A DNA stretch of 64,000 nt from Cafeteria roenbergensis (lineage: Eukaryota > Sar > Bigyra > Bicosoecida > Cafeteriaceae), in the NCBI GenBank assembly GCA_008330645.1, contig VLTN01000016.1, positions 62,001-126,000 on the forward strand. Reading direction: 5' to 3'. This document shows, in pieces, positions 32,601 through 42,805 of this stretch. The notes beneath the pieces are model-generated. The model was not told the origin of the DNA, searched no databases, and saw nothing but the letters and a program-made list of their open reading frames with translations. The translations under genes and the position numbers were made by a program. How positions within the stretch are numbered: the stretch's first letter is position 1; the number at the start of each line of letters is the position of its first letter.

Positions 32601-34316
32601 GCCTCACCCGCCCGGCCCCAGCTGGACCCTGCTCCGACTCCTCCCCGGCCGCCAGCCGGCCCTTGGCCCGGGCAGCGCTCTTTCGTTGCGCTGCCTTGCG
32701 CTCCAGCTCCTGCGCCAGGGCCTGCCTTGCCTCCATGTCCACCTTGCGCAGCTTGGCAACGCGCGCGGCCTCCGCGGCTGCCGCTTCCTCCCGCCTGCGA
32801 CGCGCCACAGCAGCGTCCCGCCTCCGCTGCTCGGCCAGCAGCTTTCGCACCGCCTCCCGGGAGCGGCCGCCCAGCGCAGTGCGGCGGGCCGGAGCCTCGA
32901 TCGCATCCTTGTCCCCGCTGGCGGCCGTGCGGCCAAGCCGTCCAGAGCGCTGCGCGGCCGCTATCCGGCGCCTGGCCGAGCTGCCGGCGCGGCGCTCCGC
33001 GCTTCCGCCCCGCACAGCAGGGCGCCCATCGACGCTCTCCGTCTTTGACTCGACCGTTCCCTCCGCCTCGGGGGGACGTTCGTCGGCAGGGGCACGGGCC
33101 GCGCCATCGCTGTCGCTTGCGCCTGCATCGTCTGAGGCGTCATCCGCACCCCCGCTTGCGTCGTCGCCCTCCCCGGCGCCTCCCACATCGCTGCCACCGT
33201 CGGCGTCCGCCGCCCGGGACCCCCTCCGCCTGTTCATGCGACCAAGCCTGGACCTGGGAACGAGACGAACGCGCCTCGCCTTGCCCCCCGCCTCGGCCCT
33301 GCCCGAGCTGCCAGTGGACGCCCGGCGTTTCCCTGCGCTGGGGGCCGCCCCCGTTGCGCTCATCCGCCTGCGGGCTTGTCCCCGGCCTCGGGCGGGTGCG
33401 CCGTGAGCGGTGGCGGCGGCAGCCTCCGGCGCCGCTGCGGGCACGTCGGTTCGCCGCTCCGCCTGCTGTCCTTCGGCTGCCCCGGCCGCGGAGGGCGCGC
33501 CCTGCCGCTCGCCTGCCCTCCGCAGCGCCTCGGACACCTGGGCCGCCACCGCGTGCTCCGCCGCCCTCCGCTCCCGCATCGCTCGCGCGTTGCGCTGCCG
33601 CACCGTCTCCGAGAGCTGGGCGATCGCCTGCCTCCGCTCGGCCTCGCGGGGCCGGTTTCCGTCCACCCCGTGCCTGCGCTCGCGGTGCAGCCAACCCATT
33701 GCCTCGTCGAACCGCTGCCGCTCTGTCAGCTCCCGCTCGGCTCGCTCGCGCTCCGGCACGGCCTTGTCAACGCGGGCCGCCCTGGGGCGCCTCTCGAGCG
33801 CCACACGGGTGGTCTGCGGCTTTGCTGCGGGCCTGGCTGCTGTGGGTGCAGCGGGGCGCCGCTGTGTGGGGAAGGAGCGCCTGCGCTCCGGAGAGTCCAG
33901 GCCGGCGATGCCGGTCCTGCTTGAAAGCCCAAGCCCGACACTTGCCTGCGCAGCAGTGGTTTGCACCTCGAAACGAGCAAAGCATGGATTGGCGCAGCAC
34001 ACACTGGCCTGTTGGGTGCAGCACGGCGGCAAAAGGCTCGCCAACTGCCGCTCGTCACTCACAGCATCCTCCGCTCCGCCAGACACGAGCTGGGCAACCA
34101 CGCGATCCAGAGCGTCGTCTGCGCACAACATGGGGTGCGGGGCCAGTGTTCTCAACTCGAGCCACGCCGCTGGTAGCCGCGCCAGCACGCCGCGGACCCG
34201 AGCGTTTTGACTGCACGAGCGCCAACGGGCGCCCTGCACTCACCGTCGCCCACCACTGCCGCAACGGCGCCCGCCCCCGCCCCCCGCGACGGGGCGGAAA
34301 CTACTGTGGCTGCCAT
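23674..34316 (-). CDS. Giant disordered/coiled-coil protein, possibly centrosomal
   Basis: 3,505 residues. Exon 1 is 34316..34244 (MAATVVSAPSRGAGAG...) and a 125-nt phase-1 intron (GTGAGT...GCGCAG) leads into one 10.4-kb exon (34118..23674). I do not recognise the family with certainty. Visible parts in order are a basic N-terminal third with Arg/Glu-rich coiled coil (RERAERELTERQRFDEAMGW), 15-bp repeats encoding DASAD, an SRSPSRSPSRSP tract, long Glu/Ala coiled coil, acidic aromatic motifs (YSYEFDEEEEDS, YSMTFEDDGFE, HYADDFSDM), a Gln-rich run, three near-identical 89-residue repeats, and a folded-looking C-terminus (RNRLVFDVVTNALHRA and AAEVGDEVVSCALDAAASAF). Acidic Y-x-x-F-E/D motifs, coiled coil and a helical C-terminus recall CEP350/TRM-type microtubule-organising proteins. 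No CAP-Gly domain is seen, so that assignment is weak. It is divergent from the SelK-like gene. Confidence 0.8.
25606..26406. repeat. Three tandem 267-bp coding repeats
   Basis: Three copies of a 267-bp unit (shared landmark GCGGCCGAC at 25622, 25889 and 26156, exactly 267 bp apart) lie inside the giant minus-strand gene. Each encodes 89 residues containing SFESIDEDVSSFGAEE and SAGRSPRDAEGD. Copies differ by only a few bases by eye, and the unit length keeps the reading frame. Confidence 0.95.
26805..26862. repeat. CTG/CAG-rich tract (poly-Gln on minus strand)
   Basis: An interrupted CTG run on the + strand encodes a Gln-rich stretch (QQQQQQQHQQEQQQRQRQQ) of the giant protein. Confidence 0.9.
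28931..28966. repeat. 12-bp tandem repeat in giant gene
   Basis: Three copies of CCCACACCCACG encode alternating Val-Gly (VGVGVGVGVG) on the minus strand. Confidence 0.85.
32399..32458. repeat. 15-bp tandem repeat in giant gene
   Basis: Four copies of GAGGCGTCGTCCGCG encode repeated Asp-Ala-Ser-Ala-Asp on the minus strand. The last copy is slightly diverged. Confidence 0.85.
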
Positions 34317-34518
34317 GCCGCGGAGCTCCGGCCCGACCTGTGCGCAATGGCGGCGGGGCGGGCGGCCTCGCAAGCGCGGCGCGGCAACTGGGACCTGGCG
34401 GGCAGAGCGCCTCGTAACTCTGGAGCCCCTGAAGGTCGCGAATTCCAGGCCCGCGCGGAACAGCCTCCGGCACTCGAGAGCTGCCGTCCTCCATCAGGGG
34501 CGAGCACTCGCGGGAACC
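34317..34518. promoter_or_regulatory. Divergent promoter region, giant protein / SelK-like
   Basis: 202 bp separate the inferred ATGs. The stretch is GC-rich with no recognised element. Confidence 0.4.
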
Positions 34519-35164
34519 ATGCCGACGTACATCGATTCCAATGGTGAGGGCGACGGGCAGGTCGAAGCGGCGGCCGCGGGCTGGCAGCGGTTGCGGCTCG
34601 GCAGCCCACGTGGAGCCCCGCGTGCTGGCGTTTCGGTGCCACGCTCCCGCCCGCTGCCACGCCTCTCCCGCCGCGCCGCGTCGTGCGTGCCCGGTGCGCA
34701 GGTAACCTGGTGGAGAGGGAGTACCGCCCGCCGTCGTGCTGTTCGCTGGCATACTGGGCGGACGTGTTCTGGGCCATCGTGTCGGTCGTGTACCTGTTCG
34801 CCCTCAGCTGCTGCGATGTGAGCCAGCAAGCGATGGCGTGTGCTGCTATTGCACGAGTGCGCAGTGGCCCAATTCACGCGCGGTTGCGCTCGCGGGGTGG
34901 CGTATTGACAGCCGGTGCATTCCGCCGCTCGGGTTCCCTGTGCACATGCCGCAGCCGCACCCCGGGAAGCGCACGTCCAACATTCGAGGGGTAGGGGACG
35001 TCTTCAACCGTCGGGATGACGGACGCGGTCCACCTCCGGGAAGGCCTGGCGGGCGAGGCGGCGGCGGCGGCGGCGGCGGACCGACTCGCAGGTTCCGCCC
35101 GCCGCCGGCGAACAGGCGCCCGCGCATGGGCGGCGTTGACGACGTGCGCTCCGCCAGCACCTGA
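34519..35164 (+). CDS. SELENOK: SelK-like ER membrane protein (possible selenoprotein)
   Basis: Three exons (34519..34543, 34702..34817, 34955..35164) with introns of 158 and 137 nt (GTGAGG...CGCAG and GTGAGC...CCGCAG) give 116 residues to the TGA. The order matches selenoprotein K. A short luminal start (MPTYIDSNGNLVE, compare MVYISNGQVLD) is followed by one membrane segment (WADVFWAIVSVVYLFALSCC), then a Gly/Pro/Arg-rich cytosolic tail with the family motif RRDDGRGPP and a late RPRMGG (compare RRMGRINHLRG). SelK works at the ER with p97/Derlin and in DHHC6 palmitoylation. The tail ends ...RSAST-TGA-GGA-TAG. Animal SelK ends GG-Sec-G-R-stop with Sec encoded by TGA, so the TGA at 35162-35164 could encode Sec, followed by Gly and a TAG stop at 35168-35170. 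If TGA is a stop, this is a Sec-less form. Confidence 0.75.
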
Positions 35165-35170
35165 GGATAG

Positions 35171-36121
35171 GCCGCCAGTTTGTCGAGCCCACTGGCAAGC
35201 GGTGCAGCGGGGGACGGAGGAAGCGTCGCGCGGCTGCGCGAGCTTCGGCTTCGGCTTCGGCTTCGGCTGCGCAGGCAGCCTTGAAGCCGAGGCGCCCGCC
35301 ATGCTAGCGGCTCCCCTCCCTTCCCCCTCAGCACAGTCAACCCGCTCGCTGTGTGTGGGCCCGGACTGGCGGCTTTCCCTAGGCGGGACTTGCGCGGCGC
35401 AGCGACCTGCTGTCCGCTGCGCGAGGCCCGCTGGGCGCCCGGCACGAGGAGGCGTGTGCTGGGCGCCCTTCTCTGGCTGGCCCAGGAGTGCTGCTTGCCC
35501 GGGTGTGACGCCGCGGCGGGACCAAGAGCGAGGGTCGGCCCCTCCTCCCCCGCTGCCAGGCCGATCCGGGCTTGAGCGCGCTTTGCTGGGGCGCGCCTGT
35601 GCATTCGTGCTTGTTTATTCCCGTGCGCTTGCGACTTCGTATGCGTGCGCGTTGCTGCCGGCATGTCTTTGGCCGACCACAATCTGCCTTGCGCGCTGCA
35701 GCATCGTGAGTGCATGCCCGCCGATTGGACCCGTGCCGACGGACACCACCGCGCGGGGCCGATCGAGCCAACGCGGGCGCAAGCCGGCCTCTGCTCCCCT
35801 TACTGGATACGCACGCGCTGGATACACCCCCACATTCTTTGAGAGGCAAACGGAGACAACCACGCAAGATACGCAAGGGAGGAGGGAGAGAGGGGGGGAG
35901 AGAATCGCGCCTGTGCGCGAGGCGGCACCACTGCCCCGGCGAGAGCAGGCAACAGCCGCAGCCCGCCGTGCGCGCACATCAGACGGGGGGCACCGCACCC
36001 GCGTCTGCGCGTGCGCGGCAACCCAGCCGGCGCTGCTTTCGCTGCTGGTGCTGCAAGCTCAACTCCGCAAAGGGGGCGGCCGGGCCGCCGCTCGGCGAGC
36101 TGGGCCTGTGCGGCACAGACG
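35171..36121. other. Longest gene-free stretch (convergent)
   Basis: 951 bp between the SelK-like and CK2-beta stops. It holds a (CTTCGG)4-type run (35243-35267) that can fold onto GCCGAGGC just downstream, a purine-rich tract (35877-35904) and a stem-loop candidate at 35497-35571 discussed under findings. Large open frames cross it but have no family resemblance. No tRNA is recognised. Confidence 0.5.
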
Positions 36122-37453
36122 TCAGCTCTCGTCCTCGGTCGCTCTGGTGTCAACATGGCTGCCTCTTGCGTCTGCCGCCGGCTCGAGGGAGCGGTAGAGC
36201 TCCAGGAAGCGCTCCGTCGCTAGGCCTGGCGTGAGCATTGCCGCATCGTCCCAGGCCACCGGCTCTTGATCCTCCTCTTTCGGCGCGGTGCCCGAAGCCT
36301 CGTGTTTCCTGCGGCCCTTGGCCGCCTCCACGCGGTGGATGGTCTCAAGAGCGTCCGCGATGGAGAGGGACGGCCCTGCCTGCTGCGCGGCGCGCTCCGA
36401 CCCGATGAGCTGGTCGAGAGCCCCGAGGTGGGAGATATGGCCGGCCTCACGCACGGTGCCGGCGCCATGGGTGGCACCGCCAGAGCCGCGTTCGGCGGCT
36501 GCCGCCGAGCTTTCCTGGTAGCCCATCGCGGTCGACGACGCGGCTGGCTTGTCCTCGATGGCGCGCTTCGCGCCAGTGTAGAGGCGGAAGCCGAAGATGC
36601 GCGGCGCGTAGACGTCCGTGGGGGAGGGGGGCACAAGCTGGGGGAAGGTGAGAAGAAAGAGGTGGGGGAAGGTCGTGCCGAAGTAGGCGCCGTCGATCTT
36701 GCCGTGGCGGCGACTCTTGGGGTAGTACACGTCGTTGCACCGGGGGCAGTAGAGGGTGACGCCGTACTTGCGGGGCACGTCAGAGCGGCCCACGGGGAGC
36801 ATGGGCTGCCCCTCGCAGTGCACGCGGTGGCACCTCCCGAAGGTCACGTCCTCGTACTTGGCCGCCATAGCGTTGAGGCCGCGCGCGGTGAGCGTGAACC
36901 GCGCGTGGATGAGCCCGTACAGCAGCTCTGCGGCCGAGTCCACCATCTCCTGCTGCTCCTCCGACAGGGACTCGAGCGCGGTGTCGATGTCGAGGATGGT
37001 GTCGAGCGCGTAGTCGTAGTAGGGCACCTGGGACGCCAGGCCAGTGAGGTTGAACTCGTCGTGAATGTACGCCTCGTCAACCTCGCAAAAGAACTCGTTG
37101 CCCTTGAGAGCGCAAAACCACGAAATCCAAGTGCTGTCCTCCTCAGAGAGCTCCCTGCGGACACAGACCAACACCGGCGGCGGCAGCGCATCAGATCGAC
37201 GCGTGTGCAGCGCTTCGGGAGACACGGCGTGCGCCCCCGCCCCTGGGCGACGCCGCCTGCGTCACTGCCGCCCACAGGCGAGAGCCTGCGTCGCCCTGGC
37301 CCCGGCAGGGCCGGTATCGCGCCAGAGGGGCCGCTGCGGGCTGCAACTGGAGTTTGCCCGCGCGGGCAGCCTGGCTCACGAGGCCTGCGAGTCATCCGAG
37401 GGCTCGTCTTCGTGACCTCCCGTGGCGTACTCGTAGCGCGGGACCGCGTCCAT
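36122..37453 (-). CDS. CSNK2B: Casein kinase 2 regulatory subunit beta
   Basis: 368 residues from exons 37453..37380 and 37154..36122, joined over a 225-nt phase-2 intron (GTGAGC...CCGCAG). CK2 beta dimerises through a zinc ribbon and holds two catalytic alpha subunits. Family landmarks are [36 protein letters not shown], the acidic loop ([16 protein letters not shown]), [20 protein letters not shown], and the zinc-binding Cys in [15 protein letters not shown] and [13 protein letters not shown] (C-x4-C and C-x2-C). [20 protein letters not shown] and PRIFGFRLY follow. The N-terminus is acidic and Ser-rich ([18 protein letters not shown]), fitting the autophosphorylation site. The start is the ATG at 37453. 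About 130 residues beyond the usual C-terminus form a Ser/Ala-rich then charged tail absent from animal CK2 beta (215 residues). It is divergent from the RADX-like gene. Confidence 0.95.
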
Positions 37454-37844
37454 TCCGCTTGGGCTCGAGGGCTTGAGCGAGGGCGGGGGCCGACCGAGCT
37501 GGTGCGGCCCGAGGGGGACGCAGCGCGGGGTGCGGGCACGTCGTCTGCGTTTCCCGCCGTCGGGGACGCCAGCCAGCGGCTCTGCCAGAGCGGGCTCGAT
37601 TTTTGAGTGCCAACGGCGCCAGCGCGCACGGGCGACTCGGCCGGCGGAGCGCGCGGCGCCTGCGTCCCATGGCCCTCCCGCTTGCTCAGGCAATAGGCCA
37701 CGGCTCGGTGGAGGGGGGTGACGCCGTTGTGCTGCGAATCAACCGCAGTGAGCGCGCCGTTGGTCAAACGCGAATGGGCGCCGCCGGCAGCTCGACGCGC
37801 CCCTCCAACACGCGGCGCAGCTGCGAGCGTACGCGCAGCTTGCA
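37454..37844. promoter_or_regulatory. Divergent promoter region, CK2 beta / RADX-like
   Basis: 391 bp separate the two ATGs, the widest of the divergent gaps. An ATTTTTGAGTGCC patch lies near 37600. No named element is visible. Confidence 0.45.
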
Positions 37845-40800
37845 ATGCGCAAACTCCCCTGGCTCGCGGTGTGCCTCGCCGCGTGCGCTTCGGCCGCAGG
37901 TGTCTCGGACAAGACCGTGTCGTGGGCGCTCGGCCTGCGGCAACAGGGCCAAGACTCGAAGGACTTGCACACGTTCTCCGGCGCCGCCAGCCGGCAGACG
38001 TACAGCCAGTATGACGTGTGCCTGTACGTGCCCCCGCGTGGGGCGGACGGTGACGGCAAGGGCTGGATGGTGAGAGCGTCCTTGCCCGCTGCTGCAAGGC
38101 ATGTGCTGCGCGCCCCCCCCGCGCGGGGCTTGCCGTGCGCACCGCGGGCTACTCTCCCCGTCGAGCCTGGCCGCTCGTCGCCCGCACTCGCAGGGATGGG
38201 CTGCGCTGCACCCCAGCCTGAACGGGCTCGTGGCCAGCGGCGTGCTTGCTGAGCTCTCGCGAGTCCAAGTCACCGCCGCCCGGCACGTGGTCTTGGGCAC
38301 CACAGGGGCGCGCGCAGTCGTGATTCTTGGCGTCGCGCAGCCGGCTGGCGTGCCCCGGGCTGTGAGCGCCGCTCTCCAGCCACGTCTGCTGGCCAACTGC
38401 GCCGCGCTGGCCGACTCGGAGCTCCAGCCGCGGGAGGCGAGGCGCCGTGGCCCTCTGCTCGGCTCGCGCCGCCTGGGCGTTGGGCTGGAGTGCGACGACG
38501 ACCTGGCCAGCGTCCCCACGTTCCGCTTCCACGGAGCCTTCGTTTCCCGTGGCCAGGGACTGGGCCTCGTGCGGCATGGCTGGGGCACCACCGGGCAGGA
38601 GGCGGGCGCGGTCAGCGCGGACCTGGACGCCGCCGACGCGAGCGGCGAAGCCGTGCTGACCGAGGCGGTCGGGGTGCGCCTGCATGACAGCGAGTGGGGG
38701 CAGCTGGCCAGCGCGGTGCGGAGTGCCATGGCAGCCGTTCACATCATCGCGGCGGCCAAAGGCAGGAGCGGTCGCTTGAGAGCTGCGCCAGCCGGTGCGG
38801 CAGCCGAGGACGCGCCCGCTGCCGCTGATGCCGACGGAGATTCGGCAGCTGCCAGCGCGTCGGCTGCTGCTGCGCCGGCGACGCAGCCGGCTGCCACGGA
38901 CCCCGACGCCGCCCGCCCCGAGCCCGTCACAGCGCCCGTGGCCCCGGCCACGTCGCTGGACGAAGTGTCCCTTGGTGCTGCGGCACGGGAGGGCGAGGCC
39001 CCAGCCCAGCCCATCGCGGTCGTGCCCTCAGAGGGCGCTCAGGCTGCCGTTCAGCTGCACGATGCGGCCGGCACATCGCTAGCTGAGCTCTCGACGGCGG
39101 CCAGTCACCAGCTCCGCAGCGCCGTCACCGCCATGGTGGCCCTGGCGTCCACTGCCTGCCTGAGAGGCTCCCCGCCACAGATGGAGCGCAGGGGTGCGTG
39201 GGGCCTCGTGATGACCTACACCGGCAGACCCTTCCACTTTGGGCTCCCCGCAGCGTGGGAGGCGGCAGCGCGCGCAACTGAGCAGCAGAACCAGCAGTCC
39301 AGCGGGGGCTCGGCCGCTCCAGGGGAAGAGGAAGCCGATGCAGAGGCAGAGGCAGACGAGACTGCCGCTGTTGCCGACGCCCCAGCGACCAGGCGGAGAA
39401 CCCGCGCGGCGAAGCGCGCTCGGCAGCTCGAGGCCTCGGAGCAGAGCCGCAGGACGGAGGAAGACGAGCTGGACCAGGACCCCGCAGCCAGCACGCCAGC
39501 CCCAGCCCCAGCGCCAGCCACCGCCCCAACGGCTGGCGATTCAGCTCAGTTGAGGGATGCCGAGGCCGGCGACGAGGACTCCGTGTCCGTCCCCTCGACC
39601 GAACCGGAAGCGTGGGAGGAGGAGGTGGAGCCGATCGCGACCGTGCTGCAGCGGGCAATGGCCGTGACTCGGCGGGCCAGCGGGACAGCGGCGCCCCTGT
39701 TCGTAGGCAGGCTGCTGCGCGTGCAGCGGACGTCGACCTTCGCGAAGCCAGCCGTGGACGGGGGGTGGCCCGTCGTGCTGTCCTTCGACATCGCCGACGC
39801 AAGCGGCGCGGTGCGGGTGAGCTGCTGGAACGCGGCCGCTGCCGGCGCGTGGGCCGTGCTCAAGGACGCGCCGCTCGGCACTTTGGTCGCGGTGCGCGGC
39901 CAGCGAATCAAGAACGCCTCCGACAGGCGCCTCCACGCGCACGCCAAGCTGGCCGTGCTTGGGATGGTGGAGGGGAGCTTGGAGGCCAGCACAGGCTCCG
40001 CTATGCCAGAGGTCGCTGTCAACCGCTGGCCGGCGCCCGGCACCGACAGCTGCGATGCGCTGGGCGGCGGCATGCGGGCCTGCCCCGTCATGCGGGTGCG
40101 AGAGTGCAAGCACGTCACCGGCGATGGCAGAGCCAGCCTCATGCGCTCCGCACCCATCTCCATGTTCCAGCGGGAGGCGGCGGCCGCCGTGCTGGCGATG
40201 CTGTGCGGCAAGGTCGCAGAGGCCGTGGCAACGGCCAGCGCGTCCATGCCGCAGTCCTCCTCCGACGCGATCGCTGCCACGGCCTGCCGCATGGTCGTGG
40301 CAGAGCTCACGGCAGAGCCTGTGCGAGTCCAGGACGAGGGAAGCCGCGTCGCGGGCATCCCGTACAGCGGGCCGGCCTGGCCTGAGGAGGCGGCAGCTGC
40401 ATTTTTGCGCGCCGCCACAGCAGCAGGAGCCGTCGGGGACGATGGTCTCAAGGGAAGCCTCATCCGCAAGCGCCTGCCCAGGGTCCGCCTCGGGGTGGTG
40501 CCCGTGCGCGGCCTAGGCCGTGCCCGGAACGGGGACGTGGTCTCCGTCGCTGGCATCGTCACTCATGTCGGTCACGTGGTGAACTCGTGCAGCGGTGACG
40601 CGCGGCTGCTTGGTGACGCTGAGGCTCTGCCGCTTGGGGCGCTAGGCTTCGCCGACTTGCCATGGGACCGACCAGCGGAGCTCTCGGCGGCCGCCACGGA
40701 CGGCGACAGCGACCGACAAGCAGCATCGTCATCCTCGTCTGCGGGCGAAGATGATGCTTCTGCCGCTGCAGGGGACGCTGCCCCGGCGCCCAGCAAGCGG

Positions 40801-42183
40801 GGGAGGCGTGGCCGCAGCAGCAGCACCTCCAAGGGCAAGCGTAGGGGCAGGGGCCGCCCGAAGCGCGGTGCCGGCGCAGCGGCGGAGGCCGAGCCAGCGC
40901 CACCCGCCGCCACCGAGGCAGAGGTCCGTGACGGATCGGCAGAGCTGGCCAGGATCCGCCCCGATGCGGTGCTGCGAACCGTGCCGCCAGTTGGTCGGGC
41001 CGCTGCGGCCAAGGTGCTGGCGTCGGTGGCGGACGGCCGGTTTGCGATGATGGGCCCCATGGCGGGCCTTGCCTCCCGGGCATCCGTCGCAGCGACTGCG
41101 ACTGGCTCTGCCTTCAAGACAGACGACTCGGCGTCGTCGTCGTCGGCTTCGGCTGCCGCCGACACTGCAGCCGCCACGGCGAATTCCGCAGCCGCAACCG
41201 AGATGCTGCCGATCGCCCCATCTGACGGGAGGCTGGTGCAGTCGCGCTGGGTCCGCATCAGGGACAACAGCGGCGCCGAGGCCGCAGTGCGAGTGGACGC
41301 CGGCGGCAGGGACGCTGCTCTGACCTCGATCCGGCCCGGACAGGCCGTTCTGCTGACGAACCTTCGTGTGTGCCGGCCGCCGGCCACGGACGAGGCGGAC
41401 GAAGCCGATGCCGCGCATATCCGCGCGGCTTCCCTTGTGGCTGCTGCGGCTGCTGGTGGGGTTGCCAGCCAGGTCGGCTCGGGCGGTGACGGAGGGGCGG
41501 GCGCGGGGTCAGCCGACCTGGACGACCAGGCCGGCGCGATTGACTCCATGGACCGGTTTCGCGTCCCGGACGAGCAGTGCTTCACCCTGTTCGGCACATC
41601 TGCGACGGACGTCGTGCTTGAACAGCGGCTCAGGCGCCCGGTCGCTCCTCGTCGCCCGCACCCGGCTGCGGCAGGCTGGGAGGGTCTGCCTCCCAAGGGC
41701 CTCATCGTCGGGTCGGACGGCTTGGACGGCATGGAGGGCGCGCTGGCCGGCGGGGACGCTGATGGGCTGGGTGCCTTTGTAGGGAGGCTGCTGAGCGGCA
41801 CTGCTTCCCGCCCCGCCACAGTGGCAGAGGCGGCGGCTGCCATGACGGTGTTCCGGTGCCGGCAGGAAGGCATCCTCCCGCCGTCCGAGTCGTATCCCCT
41901 CGGTGCAGTGGAGCCCGCTTTCGAGGCATGGCGGGCCCATTGGGGGGCGGGCGTCGCGCGCGAGGACTGGGGCGCAGTGGCTCGAGAGGCGGTGCACGCT
42001 GACGGGATTCGGGGGCTTTGCAAGGCACTGGAGGCAGCCACCGACGCTGACGAGGAGGAGGCGCAGCAGCTGTCGGACGTGGGTCTTGTCACCTTTCCGG
42101 GCGACGCTGGGGCGGGCGACAGTGCCGCCGAGGACGTGGCTCCCACGCAGGCGCCACCCACAGCAGACGATGACGCCGACGAA

Positions 42184-42219
<36 letters not shown>

Positions 42220-42755
42220 TCTGGGAGCAGCGAGACTGGCAAGGCCAGGGGCCGGCCTCGGACCCGCCGCTCCACGCGGGCAACGGGGGCCAAGGCTGCA
42301 GGTCACACCCGGGCAGGCAAAGGCCGGGGGGGGCGCAAGCCCCGTGCAAGCGCGAGGCAACAAGAGGCGGAGCCGGAACGGGAGGCACCGGTTGCCGTGG
42401 AGCTGCCCACGTGGGGCCTGCCCGGACTGCCCGCGCCTAAGCTGTCCGGCCCGGTTGTGGACGCGTGCCCGTCCGCGCTCGTTGCCGACGGCGAGCGGCT
42501 TCGCTACGCCAGCGGAGCGGACCAGGGCAGCACACTGATGGCGGCAGTGGCGCTCGCTCGCCGCTGGGTGCGCGACGCTGTGATTCACCAGCTGGAGGGC
42601 GACGTGAGCAGGTTCGCGCTGGCGCGTCAGGCACAGCAAGCCGAAGAGGAGCTTGCCGCTCAGCGTGCTCGAGCAGCGCTGTCGCCGCCGGACGGAATTG
42701 TGGAGGAAGAGGACGAAGACGAGGACGTGGAGCCGCAGCAACAAGTGCCAGTGTC

Positions 42756-42805
<50 letters not shown>

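Noticed and set aside
35016-36197. 393-codon + strand frame after the SelK-like gene
   Set aside because: Overlaps the SelK-like last exon in another frame and crosses low-complexity sequence, with no recognisable domain.
37845-38252. Separate secreted protein with a signal peptide
   Set aside because: The N-terminus looks signal-like, but the frame meets a GTGAGA donor. Splicing to 38194 continues an OB fold that matches RADX on both sides of the junction.
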